Shown piece after piece: positions 1 to 5,835 of a DNA stretch of 14,951 nucleotides; positions within the stretch are counted from its first letter, which is position 1; each line of letters opens with the position of its first letter. The notes under the pieces were generated by a model. That model saw only the letters and a list, made by a program, of their open reading frames with translations, had not been told where the DNA came from and ran no database searches. The DNA comes from Planctomycetota bacterium (GTDB taxonomy: Bacteria > Planctomycetota > PUPC01 > DSUN01), in the NCBI GenBank assembly GCA_016872875.1, contig VGYW01000200.1, positions 1 through 14,951 of the forward strand, given 5' to 3'. The translations under genes were made by a program, and so were the position numbers.

Positions 1-12
1 CTGAACGTGGGA

Positions 13-52
13 GCGACAGAGAAGCTCTGTCGCTGCCGGAGCGAAGTGCTCC
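13..52. repeat. Two perfect hairpin palindromes
   Basis: Positions 13-21 and 25-33 are perfect 9-base inverted arms (GCGACAGAG / CTCTGTCGC) around AAG. Positions 38-42 and 48-52 form GGAGC / GCTCC around a 5-base loop. The layout matches the palindromes at 1303-1407 (short perfect arms, tiny spacer), so I read them as dispersed REP-like elements. The rest of 1-249 holds a promoter and a DnaA box; I see no gene there. Confidence 0.6.
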
Positions 53-193
53 CTCCGAGAGCCTGGCCGACCCGGAACCCCGTGCATCCGCGAGTTGTGC
101 GCCCAGTTAGCGACCTCCGGGCGCTCGCCGACACGTCCGCGCGGCCCACCCGGGTTCGCTCCCTGGGGGAATGCGCTTGATCTAGGACTAGGT

Positions 194-202
194 TTATCCA
201 CA
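194..202 (+). other. Perfect single DnaA box
   Basis: The sequence is TTATCCACA, the consensus DnaA-binding nonamer. It lies next to, and shares one base with, the -10 element of the leftward promoter at 202-230, about where transcription would start. No second box or AT-rich unwinding region is visible nearby, so it is more likely a DnaA-responsive operator, or chance, than an origin. Confidence 0.45.
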
Positions 203-230
203 GTATATACGGCCATCAGGCGAGTGTCAA
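202..230 (-). promoter_or_regulatory. Strong sigma70-type promoter, leftward
   Basis: On the minus strand the -35 is TTGACA (225-230), the spacer is 17 bases and the -10 is TATACT (202-207). It lies just downstream of the GyrI-like gene's stop and points out of the window at the left edge. I see no convincing start codon with a ribosome site between here and base 1, so the gene it serves probably begins outside. Confidence 0.7.
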
Positions 231-249
231 GTGAGCTGCGCGGCGGCTC

Positions 250-834
250 TCACGGCTCCTTGATGCCGGCCTGGATGAGGGCGACGTTGTTGGGGGATTC
301 GGCAGACTCCCAGTAGAGGCAATACTCGCGGGTCTCGCCCGTGGGCTGGTGCCCCGCGGCGGTGAGGGACTCGAAGAGCTTCTGGTAGGCCTGGTCGGTC
401 TTCGCGGTCGGGCCGGAGAAGAGGACGGTTGCGCAGCGGAGGTCGGCGAGCTTCTTGACCTTGAAGTCGCCGACGGGCTTCGTGTCGTCGGGCACCGGGA
501 AGCCGATCTGGAGCTTGAAGGGGGCGTCGGGCTCGCCCGCTGCGCCCAGACAGACCGAGACGAGCGGGCCGGTGATGCGCGCCTTGCCATCTTCGGCGGC
601 CTTGGCGAGCGCGGGCACGACCTCGGCGAAGACCTGGCTGATCTTGGCGTGGGTCGTCTCCTGTTCCTTATAGAGATACGTTCGCCCGGGGAGGGTCTGG
701 ATTCGCATCTCGCTGATGAGGATCTCCGGCTTCGCCGCTGGCGCCTTCTTGGGCTCTTCTGCCGCGGGGCAGGAGGCCACCAAGGCCAATCCGGCCAATG
801 CCACGCCCAACACGCTGCCAAGCCATAGCGCCAT
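250..834 (-). CDS. Exported GyrI-like (AraC effector-binding domain) protein
   Basis: This 194-residue protein starts at ATG 834, chosen because AAGGAG lies six bases upstream and the first residues (MALWLGSVLGVALAGLALVA) form a signal peptide ending near SCPAAEE. An in-frame extension to 927 would put a charged stretch before it and is rejected. After an Ala/Pro/Lys linker, the mature part resembles a GyrI-like small-molecule-binding domain: an ILISEMRIQTLPGRTYLY strand, a central helix, FKLQIGFPVPDDTKP, a cysteine-containing strand (LRCATVLF), the YQKLFESL helix and a final REYCLYW strand. Such domains usually bind effectors inside the cell. Here it is secreted and carries no DNA-binding part, so it may bind a ligand in the periplasm. 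Family call is from pattern recognition; the ligand is unknown. It lies 124 bases downstream of the 77-residue gene and may share its transcript. Confidence 0.72.
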   Translation of the reverse strand: MALWLGSVLGVALAGLALVASCPAAEEPKKAPAAKPEILISEMRIQTLPGRTYLYKEQETTHAKISQVFAEVVPALAKAAEDGKARITGPLVSVCLGAAGEPDAPFKLQIGFPVPDDTKPVGDFKVKKLADLRCATVLFSGPTAKTDQAYQKLFESLTAAGHQPTGETREYCLYWESAESPNNVALIQAGIKEP

Positions 835-859
835 CCCGGTCTCCTTTCCACTCAGGTCA

Positions 860-961
860 GTAGTGCGGGCTTCAGCCCGTGTCTTCGCACGCGAGCCGCC
901 AGCCAGGATACGGCCTGAAGGCCGCACTACGAACAGCGTACGGCCCAGTAGGCCGCACTAC
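860..961. repeat. Three copies of a GTAGTGCGG hairpin repeat
   Basis: Copy 1 (860-880, plus) reads GTAGTGCGGGC-TTCA-GCCCGT. Copy 2 (910-930, minus) reads GTAGTGCGGCC-TTCA-GGCCGT. The two differ by paired changes that keep the stem. Copy 3 (940-961, minus) has the same start and stem as copy 2 but a different five-base loop. Copies 1 and 2 recur in the same order and facing orientation at 4709-4729 and 4835-4855. Copy 3 contains the stop codon of the 77-residue gene (958-960). Confidence 0.8.
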
Positions 962-1191
962 GAGCGGGCGGGCTGGCGGCGGCTGTTCTTGACCTCGATC
1001 TCAGTGACCAGCAACAGGTCGAAGATCCTGAGGGCTCCGTCAGGCAGATACACGACAGCCGACCGGCCAGTGGGCGATATCAATATGAAGTCTGGGTGCT
1101 TGACGAAGACATCGCGGCCATCCGCAAGATGGAGCACGAACGGGCGGAAGGGGGTGGCGTGCAGGACTTCTTTGAGTTCCTCAACCCTCAT
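958..1191 (-). CDS. Small conserved protein, Planctomycetota-type, unknown function
   Basis: This 77-residue protein starts at ATG 1191 with GGAGG about seven bases upstream. The opening pattern (VEELKEVLHATPFRPFVLHLADGR), then VKHPDFILISPTGRSAVVYLPDG and a LLLVTEIEV ending, matches a short hypothetical family I associate with Planctomycetota, often present in many copies per genome. It has no signal peptide or membrane segment and looks like a compact soluble beta-rich fold. I know of no established function. It has its own promoter at 1248-1276. Its last codons run into a dispersed repeat that supplies the TAG stop, so the final residues (RRQPARS) may be repeat-shaped rather than ancestral. 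Confidence 0.8.
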   Translation of the reverse strand: MRVEELKEVLHATPFRPFVLHLADGRDVFVKHPDFILISPTGRSAVVYLPDGALRIFDLLLVTEIEVKNSRRQPARS

Positions 1192-1216
1192 GGCCTACCT
1201 CCGAGGACTAAGGCAA

Positions 1217-1245
1217 AACTGGTGTGCCGCCAATAGCCACCAGTT
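1217..1245. promoter_or_regulatory. Inverted repeat at the transcription start (operator or hairpin)
   Basis: AACTGGTG (1217-1224) and CACCAGTT (1238-1245) are perfect 8-base arms separated by 13 bases. They begin just downstream of the -10 of the 1248-1276 promoter, at the expected start of transcription of the 77-residue gene. This position suits a repressor operator or a 5' hairpin. No regulator gene is adjacent. Confidence 0.45.
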
Positions 1246-1247
1246 GG

Positions 1248-1276
1248 ACCATAGCGGGCCGCGCAGGGGGTGTCAA
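1248..1276 (-). promoter_or_regulatory. Sigma70-type promoter for the 77-residue gene
   Basis: On the minus strand the -35 is TTGACA (1271-1276), the spacer is 17 bases and the -10 is TATGGT (1248-1253). The expected start near 1241 gives a leader of about 50 bases before ATG 1191. Confidence 0.7.
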
Positions 1277-1302
1277 CGGATTACCCTCCCGAAGGCATCT
1301 CT

Positions 1303-1407
1303 CGCTCCCACGCTCTGCGTGGGAGCGCAAGGAGAGCGACGCTCTGCGTCGCAGGAAGGGACGCGGAGCGTCCCGACATGTGCGTTCCCACGCGGAGCGT
1401 GGGAACG
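1303..1407. repeat. Cluster of four perfect palindromes with 3-base spacers
   Basis: Four hairpins lie in 105 bases: 1303-1327 (11-base arms, spacer TCT), 1336-1352 (7-base arms, TCT), 1358-1374 (7-base arms, GGA) and 1383-1407 (11-base arms, GGA). All share an ACGC-NNN-GCGT core. The outer two are near-copies of each other (CTCCCACGC versus TTCCCACGC), while the inner two have different arms with the same core. No open frame here looks coding. I interpret them as REP-like mobile or structural elements. Confidence 0.75.
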
Positions 1408-1470
1408 AGAGCAGAAGTCTGCGCCATGGGGACTCGCGGGTCAACCCAAGGGGTCTCGGAAGGAGGGGGT

Positions 1471-1513
1471 GCGGGGGAGGGAAGCCCTTTTCCGAAAGGG
1501 TTCCCTCCCCCGC
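1471..1513. repeat. Long G-rich hairpin just 3' of the GH4 gene
   Basis: The arms are 1471-1490 (GCGGGGGAGGGAAGCCCTTT) and 1495-1513, its reverse complement with one C missing, around a TCCG loop. The hairpin begins ten bases after the GH4 stop, so on that transcript it would form a very stable 3' stem. No U-tract follows in the minus direction, so it is not a classical Rho-independent terminator. It may protect the 3' end or be another dispersed repeat. Confidence 0.6.
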
Positions 1514-1522
1514 AGCGGATCC

Positions 1523-2962
1523 TCAGCTCTTGGCCTTCTTCACCTTCATCGTGGCGAGTTGGCCGAAGCGGTTGCCGATGGCGAGGGCGGGGTCGAGGGG
1601 GGCCTCGATGCCCTTGGTCTGAGGCGTGACCTTGACAGCCTTGCGGGCCGCGAGGGTCTTGCCCGCGAACTGAGGCAGCCATTGGGCCTCTTTGGCGAGC
1701 ATTTCGCGGACCATTTCGCGGATTTCGTAGAGGGTGCAGACCGCACTCGCCAACGGATCGAGGGCGCAGGCGGCGAAGGCCAGCTCGGGGTCGCCCGTGA
1801 GGGCCGCCTGGCAGGCCAGGCCCTGCACGGTGACGTTTGTCTGGTTGAGCGCGGCGCACTGGGGCGGCAACGCCCCGACGCGGGTGGGGTAGATGCCCAT
1901 GCGGTCAATGAAGCAGGGGACCTCGACGCAGCAGCCCTGGGTGAGGTTGGTGATGAGGCCGTCGTTGCGGACGTTGCCGTTGAGGCGGAACGGCTGGTTG
2001 GTGCGGTGGGCTTTGAGGATGTGGGTGCAGTATTCGGCGCTGGGCGGGGCGAGCTGGGTGGTCTCGAACTCCAGGGGGTCCACCTTGGCGAACTTCTTCG
2101 CGAGGGCTCCGCCGAACTTGTAGTAGGCGCCGCTCTCGCCGCCGAAGCCCGGCTCATCGCAGTAGGTGTCGAGGGCCTTCTGGTTCTTGCGGAAGTAGGG
2201 CAGGTACTCGCTCAGGTGGCCCGTGCTCTCGGTCATGAAGTAGCCGAAGTGGCGCATGGTCTCGATGCGGACTTTTTCGATCTTGTAGACCTCGGGCTTC
2301 TCGCAGAGGGCGCGGAACTTGGGATAGAGGTCAACTCCGTCCTTTTCGAGCTTGAGGAACCAGGCCATGTGGTTGATGCCGGCGGCGAGGTAGTCGAGGG
2401 CCTCCTTCTTCTCGCCGAGGACGTGCGCGATGAGGTCAATGGTGGTCTGAACTCCGTGGCAGAGGCCGACGAAGGGGACTTTGGCCTCCTGGCCGAGGGC
2501 GTAGCAGACGGCGGCCATGGGGTTCACGTAGTTGAGCAGGAGGGCGGCGGGGCACAGCTCGGCCATGAACCTGGCGTACTTGACGATGACGGGGATTGTG
2601 CGGAGAGCGCGGAAGACGCCGCCTGGGCCGAGGGTGTCGCCGATGCACTGGTCCACGCCGTACTTGAGGGGGACCTTGTACTCGTGCTCGTAGGCAGCGA
2701 AGCCGCCGGTGTCGAACATGTTGACCACGTAGTCCGCGCCGTCCATCGCCTCGCGGGGGTCGAGGGTGGCGGTGATCTTGGTGGGCAGATTGTTGTCGCG
2801 GACCGCGCGGTCGGCGAACGCCTTGATGCGGTCGAGCTTCGGCTCGGAAAGGTCCATCAGGCAGATCTCCGAGTCCACCAGCTCGGGCGTCGCCATGATG
2901 TCCATCATGATCGTCTTTGCGAACACGATGCTCCCTGCGCCGATGAACGACACCTTCGCCAT
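1523..2962 (-). CDS. melA: GH4 family alpha-galactosidase, MelA type
   Basis: This 479-residue cytoplasmic glycosidase belongs to family GH4, whose members use NAD and a divalent metal in a redox-elimination mechanism. The start is ATG 2962 with GGAGG eight bases upstream, so that the nucleotide-binding loop GAGSIVF sits at residues 8-14; the frame extends to 3019 without support. Further landmarks are GDTLGPGG at 108-115, LNYVNP at 143-148, the metal-binding Cys168 in CHGVQ, the metal-binding His198 in GINHMAWFL, the FMTESTGHLSEYLPYF stretch near 242-257, and GNVRNDGLITNLTQGCCVEVPC near 329-350. These match E. coli MelA closely from memory. It is somewhat longer than MelA (about 450), with a lysine-rich C-terminus. 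Substrate could be another alpha-galactoside or a related glucoside. It has its own promoter; no sugar transporter is adjacent. Confidence 0.92.
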   Translation of the reverse strand: MAKVSFIGAGSIVFAKTIMMDIMATPELVDSEICLMDLSEPKLDRIKAFADRAVRDNNLPTKITATLDPREAMDGADYVVNMFDTGGFAAYEHEYKVPLKYGVDQCIGDTLGPGGVFRALRTIPVIVKYARFMAELCPAALLLNYVNPMAAVCYALGQEAKVPFVGLCHGVQTTIDLIAHVLGEKKEALDYLAAGINHMAWFLKLEKDGVDLYPKFRALCEKPEVYKIEKVRIETMRHFGYFMTESTGHLSEYLPYFRKNQKALDTYCDEPGFGGESGAYYKFGGALAKKFAKVDPLEFETTQLAPPSAEYCTHILKAHRTNQPFRLNGNVRNDGLITNLTQGCCVEVPCFIDRMGIYPTRVGALPPQCAALNQTNVTVQGLACQAALTGDPELAFAACALDPLASAVCTLYEIREMVREMLAKEAQWLPQFAGKTLAARKAVKVTPQTKGIEAPLDPALAIGNRFGQLATMKVKKAKS

Positions 2963-3014
2963 GTTCCTGTCCTCCAGACGGGTTGCCACGAAAGACCCTT
3001 TGCACGATGCCAAG

Positions 3015-3044
3015 AGCATACACAGCCGATGGCGGCGCTGTCAA
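3015..3044 (-). promoter_or_regulatory. Sigma70-type promoter for the GH4 gene
   Basis: On the minus strand the -35 is TTGACA (3039-3044), the spacer is 18 bases and the -10 is TATGCT (3015-3020). The expected leader to ATG 2962 is about 45 bases. This supports the downstream start over the extended frame, whose codons would begin at about the transcription start. Confidence 0.65.
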
Positions 3045-3075
3045 GCGGCAGAATCGCCAGACTGTGGGTAAACAG

Positions 3076-3104
3076 TTGCGTGCGGCGCGATGGCGTGATA
3101 GTGT
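3076..3104 (+). promoter_or_regulatory. Weak candidate promoter for the 105-residue gene
   Basis: TTGCGT (3076-3081), a 17-base spacer and TAGTGT (3099-3104) fit a degenerate sigma70 pattern, with three of six matches in each box. It lies 39 bases before ATG 3143 and diverges from the GH4 promoter. Confidence 0.3.
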
Positions 3105-3142
3105 TGTGGGGAAGCGGGAGGCAAGCCGATGGGGCAGAGGCG

Positions 3143-3460
3143 ATGGGCGACCTGTGGCTCGGCGGAGCAATCATCTGGCTTCTGGCGGGCGGGCTGTTCG
3201 CGCTGGCGCTCGCTGTGTGCCGGAAGGTGCCGCGGCGGTGGGGCGCCATCGTGGGGCTTGCGCGTGGCGCGGACGCCGACCCGCGCTACCAGCGCGACTG
3301 GGGCTGGGACCCCGGCCGCGAACACGCCGTGCTCCTCTACGGCTTCCTGCCGCACGAGCTGGCGGACATGGTGGACCCGGGCATCGGGCGCGAGAAGTGG
3401 CGCGTCGAGGGCCTCCGCGTCCTCTGGCGCGGCAGTGGGATGCGGCTGGTCAAGCGCTAG
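3143..3460 (+). CDS. Small membrane-anchored protein of unknown function
   Basis: This 105-residue protein begins with one hydrophobic helix (LGGAIIWLLAGGLFALALAVC, about residues 5-26) followed by basic CRKVPRRW, the pattern of an N-terminal anchor with a cytoplasmic tail. The tail carries GWDPGREHAVLLYGFLPHELADMVDPGIGREKW and ends in LVKR. I recognise no family. Codons strongly favour G or C in third position in this frame, supporting real coding. The start is uncertain: ATG 3143 has only AGAGG two bases upstream, while a better GGGAGG (3116-3121) is seven bases before ATG 3129, which is in another frame whose product is a Ser/Ala/Arg-rich shadow. It is one of only two rightward genes in the window. 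Confidence 0.6.
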   Translation: MGDLWLGGAIIWLLAGGLFALALAVCRKVPRRWGAIVGLARGADADPRYQRDWGWDPGREHAVLLYGFLPHELADMVDPGIGREKWRVEGLRVLWRGSGMRLVKR

Positions 3461-3717
3461 CCGCATGTGTATATGTGGCAACCGGTTACGGGGCAACGTC
3501 CGGGCCCGGGAAAAAACGCCGCAAATGCCCCGTACAGCCCCGATCGGAGACCCCTTAGACCAATGACACCTTCGGCCCCCAGCGGCGGATTGGCGAAGCT
3601 GCAAGCCTAGTGTCTACAGGCGCTTGTGGACTCTGCCCTCCGGCCCGTCCGGGCAGCGAAGACGGCCCCAAATCGCTTCTGGGCCATTAATGAGGATTAA
3701 TCGTGGCGTAGGCCGCG
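3461..3717. other. Non-coding gap between convergent genes
   Basis: No convincing gene is seen on either strand. It contains a GC palindrome (CCGGGCCCGG near 3501) followed on the plus strand by six A residues, which is the wrong base run for a plus-strand terminator. It also holds a duplicated ATTAAT near 3686-3701. Bases 3709-3720 (TAGGCCGCGCTA) resemble the GTAGTGCGG repeat in degenerate form at the permease stop codon. Confidence 0.4.
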
Positions 3718-4692
3718 CTATCGTCGCCGCAGCAGGATGCGGATGAAGATTGGGCCGCCGACGAGGGCAGTGAGGATGCCGGCCGGCATCTCGGCCGGGG
3801 CGACGACGACGCGGGCCGCGGCGTCGCAGGCGACGAGGAAGGCGCCGCCGAGCAGGAACGAGGCGGGAAGCACGATTCGGTGGTCGAAGCCGGAGAGGCG
3901 GCGAACGGTGTGGGGGACGATGAGGCCGACGAAGCCAATCGGGCCGGTCACAGAGACGACCGCAGCCGTGGCGAGGCCGGCGCCGAGGAAGACCTCGCGG
4001 TGGACCGCCGCGACGTCCACGCCGTGCCCCGCGGCCATCTCCTCGCCGAGCGAGAGGTGGTTGAGCGAGGGAATCTGCATCACGAGCAGGCCAAGCCCAG
4101 GCAGGAGGAACGGCAGGAGGGCGGCGAGGTCGCGGTAGCCGAAGACGTCGAGGCCGCCCATCACCCAGCGCTCCATCGCCACGAGGATCGTGGGCTTGGC
4201 GAGGAAGCGGACGAGGAGGATGAGCGCGCCGCACAGGATGCCGATGGTGACGCCGGCGAGGAGGAGCATGCTCATCGAGACCCCCTGCGGCCGCCGCGCA
4301 AGGGCGTAGATGAGGCCGAGGGCCAGGCCACAGCCGGCAAGCGAGAAGAGCTGGACCGACGACAGCGGCCCGAGGGTGACGGCCAGCCCTGGGAGCATGA
4401 TGGCGATGACGGCGCCGAGCGCGCCGCCGCTGGCGACACCGAGGGTGTAAGGCTCGGCCAGCGGGTTTCGCAGGACCACCTGAAGCGCGGCGCCCGCGAG
4501 GGCGAGCGTGCCGCCGGCCAAGAACCCCAGCACGACCCTCGGCAGGCGCAGCATCCAGAAGATCTCGGGGGTCGTGGCCGCGCTGCCAACGAAGGGCGCG
4601 AGGCAGGCCACGGCCAGGCAGGGCAAGAGGTAGGTGGCAAGGGTGAGGGCGAAGCGTCGAGGGGTCAGCATTGCTGATTTCTGATTGCTCAC
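3718..4692 (-). CDS. FecCD/BtuC-type ABC importer permease
   Basis: This 324-residue inner-membrane permease is of the family that imports vitamin B12, ferric siderophores or heme, usually as a dimer with two ATPases. Length and multiple hydrophobic helices match the family (about 330 residues, ten helices). Signatures seen are RLPR (49-52), GAALQ then RNPLAEPYTLGVASG (67-89), the ATPase-coupling loop LGEEMAAGHGVDV (215-227) and GPIGFVGLIVPHTVRRLSG (250-268). The longest start is GTG 4692; ATG 4671 is an alternative, and neither has a clear ribosome site. It follows the ATPase gene after a 159-base gap full of repeats, which is odd for an operon of this type. Substrate cannot be assigned: no cobalamin riboswitch or iron-box sequence was recognised. 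Confidence 0.93.
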   Translation of the reverse strand: MSNQKSAMLTPRRFALTLATYLLPCLAVACLAPFVGSAATTPEIFWMLRLPRVVLGFLAGGTLALAGAALQVVLRNPLAEPYTLGVASGGALGAVIAIMLPGLAVTLGPLSSVQLFSLAGCGLALGLIYALARRPQGVSMSMLLLAGVTIGILCGALILLVRFLAKPTILVAMERWVMGGLDVFGYRDLAALLPFLLPGLGLLVMQIPSLNHLSLGEEMAAGHGVDVAAVHREVFLGAGLATAAVVSVTGPIGFVGLIVPHTVRRLSGFDHRIVLPASFLLGGAFLVACDAAARVVVAPAEMPAGILTALVGGPIFIRILLRRR

Positions 4693-4708
4693 GGAGCGCG
4701 ACTGGTTT

Positions 4709-4855
4709 GTAGTGCGGGCTTCAGCCCGTCCTCTGCTCCCTCCCTGCTCGCGGGGAGGGCCGGGGACGTGGGCGGGGCCTCTGCGCCCCGCGTCTTGCCC
4801 ACCTCAGTTCCCCCGGGAAAGGGGGGAGGAAGAAACGGCCTGAAGGCCGCACTAC
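4709..4855. repeat. Facing pair of GTAGTGCGG hairpin repeats with GC palindromes between
   Basis: Positions 4709-4729 hold the GGGC-TTCA-GCCC form on plus and 4835-4855 hold the GGCC-TTCA-GGCC form on minus, the same order and facing arrangement as at 860-930. Between them lie other GC palindromes, for example 4772-4778 with 4785-4791 (GCGGGGC / GCCCCGC). The right-hand copy contains the TAG stop codon of the ATPase gene (4852-4854). Confidence 0.8.
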
Positions 4856-5709
4856 GAACCCCTGCCCCATTCGGTCCGAGTTCCTCCTGTCTTCTCCGTG
4901 TCCTCCGTGTCTCCGTGGTCATCTCCCGCCCCGCTGGGGAGGACGATGGGGCGGCCGGTGGCGGGGTGGCGGCTGAGAAGAACGTCGTTGCCGTAGGTGG
5001 CTTGGAGGACGTCAGGGCGGAGGACGGCGTCGGGGGCGCCCTGCTCGACAAGGCGGCCGGAGCGCAGGAGCGCCACGCGGTCGCAGTAGAGGGAGGCGAG
5101 ATTGACGTCGTGGGTGACGACGGCCACGCCTATCCCCTGCCGGGCGAGGCGGCGCACCAGGCGGAAGAAGCGCACCTGGTGGTGGAGGTCGAGGGCGGCG
5201 GTCGGCTCGTCGAGGAGGAGGACGCGCGGCTCCTGGGCGAGGACGGAGGCGAGGAAGACCCGCTGCCTCTCGCCGCCTGAGAGGCGCGAGAGGGTCCGCT
5301 GGCGGTACTCGGCGACTTCGGTCTCAACAAGGCAGCGGTCAACCACCGCCCTGTCGGTTGCCGAGAGGAAGCCCGCGCCTGCTAGGTGGGGGAAGCGGCC
5401 CATCGCCACAACCTCTTCCACGCGGTAATCGAAGTCGCTGCGGACCTGTTGGGGCAGGTAACCGAGGGAGCGGGCAACGTCGCGGCGGGCCAGGCGGGCG
5501 ATGTCGCGTCCGCCCAGGAGCACCTGGCCGGCGAGCGGCCGCAGGACGCCCGCGCCGATGCGGAGGAGCGTGCTCTTGCCCGAGCCGTTCGGCCCGATCA
5601 CGGCGAGCACCTCGCCCGAGGCGACGGCCAGCCCCACCCCCTCCAGACGCCAGGCGGAGTCGGGATATTGATAGGCCATGGCGTCGAACTGAAGGAGGCT
5701 ATCCGCCAT
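4852..5709 (-). CDS. ABC importer ATPase (BtuD/FecE/HmuV type)
   Basis: This 285-residue ATPase powers the importer formed with the permease and binding protein on either side. ATG 5709 is chosen because GGAGG lies eight bases upstream; a frame extension to 5751 is encoded by a dispersed repeat. Seen in order: Walker A GPNGSGKST (39-47), Q-loop YLPQQ (84-88), signature LSGGERQR (143-150), Walker B VLLLDEPT (163-170), D-loop ALD (172-174) and switch His200. All catalytic residues are present. The C-terminus is odd. After about residue 261 the sequence becomes hydrophilic (DDHGDTEDTEKTGGT) because it is encoded by the CTCCGTG repeat at 4887-4920, and the stop comes from the hairpin repeat. The last roughly 25 residues are therefore probably a non-conserved tail gained by repeat insertion. 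Confidence 0.94.
   Translation of the reverse strand: MADSLLQFDAMAYQYPDSAWRLEGVGLAVASGEVLAVIGPNGSGKSTLLRIGAGVLRPLAGQVLLGGRDIARLARRDVARSLGYLPQQVRSDFDYRVEEVVAMGRFPHLAGAGFLSATDRAVVDRCLVETEVAEYRQRTLSRLSGGERQRVFLASVLAQEPRVLLLDEPTAALDLHHQVRFFRLVRRLARQGIGVAVVTHDVNLASLYCDRVALLRSGRLVEQGAPDAVLRPDVLQATYGNDVLLSRHPATGRPIVLPSGAGDDHGDTEDTEKTGGTRTEWGRGS
4887..4920. repeat. CTCCGTG short tandem repeat read into the ATPase C-terminus
   Basis: CTCCGTG occurs at 4894-4900, 4903-4909 and 4911-4917. On the minus strand this reads as repeated CACGGAG units, a motif I recall as scattered through many environmental bacterial genomes. Here it is in frame with the ATPase and encodes DDHGDTEDTEKT. Confidence 0.65.
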
Positions 5710-5730
5710 TTCCGGGGCCTCCAGGTCGAA

Positions 5731-5835
5731 TACCCAATATCCAATACTCAATGCTCAATGTCCAAGTAAGAGGCGGACGAGGAGGGTTCGTCACTTGGAC
5801 ATTGGGTATTGAGGATTGAGTATTGATCATTGGAC
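5731..5835. repeat. Long imperfect inverted repeat built of ATTG/CAAT units
   Basis: The left arm (5731-5766) is made of CAATA/CAATG units. The right arm (5794-5835) carries the complementary ATTGAG/ATTGGG units. The loop-proximal 11 bases pair perfectly (CAATGTCCAAG at 5756-5766 with CTTGGACATTG at 5794-5804) around a 27-base loop. It is much more AT-rich than its surroundings. It fills the gap between binding-protein and ATPase genes and includes the binding protein's TGA stop (5827-5829), so on the transcript it would form a large stem between the two cistrons. Confidence 0.75.

Noticed and set aside
85..87. Minus-strand ATG as the start of a gene leaving the left edge
   Set aside because: No ribosome site precedes it, and the frame runs through the hairpin repeats at 13-52, so coding is unlikely.
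194..202. Chromosomal replication origin
   Set aside because: There is only one DnaA box, with no AT-rich region and no dnaA, dnaN or gyrase gene nearby.
1303..1407. CRISPR array
   Set aside because: The palindromes differ in length and arms and are not separated by regular unique spacers; no cas gene is present.
716..3460. A 914-codon open frame on the plus strand
   Set aside because: It runs antisense through the GyrI-like, 77-residue and GH4 genes and through palindromic repeats. Only its last 105 codons (from ATG 3143) look like a real gene; the rest is a GC-rich shadow.
3499..3517. Rho-independent terminator
   Set aside because: The GC palindrome is followed by A residues on the plus strand; the minus strand has its T run before the stem, the wrong order.
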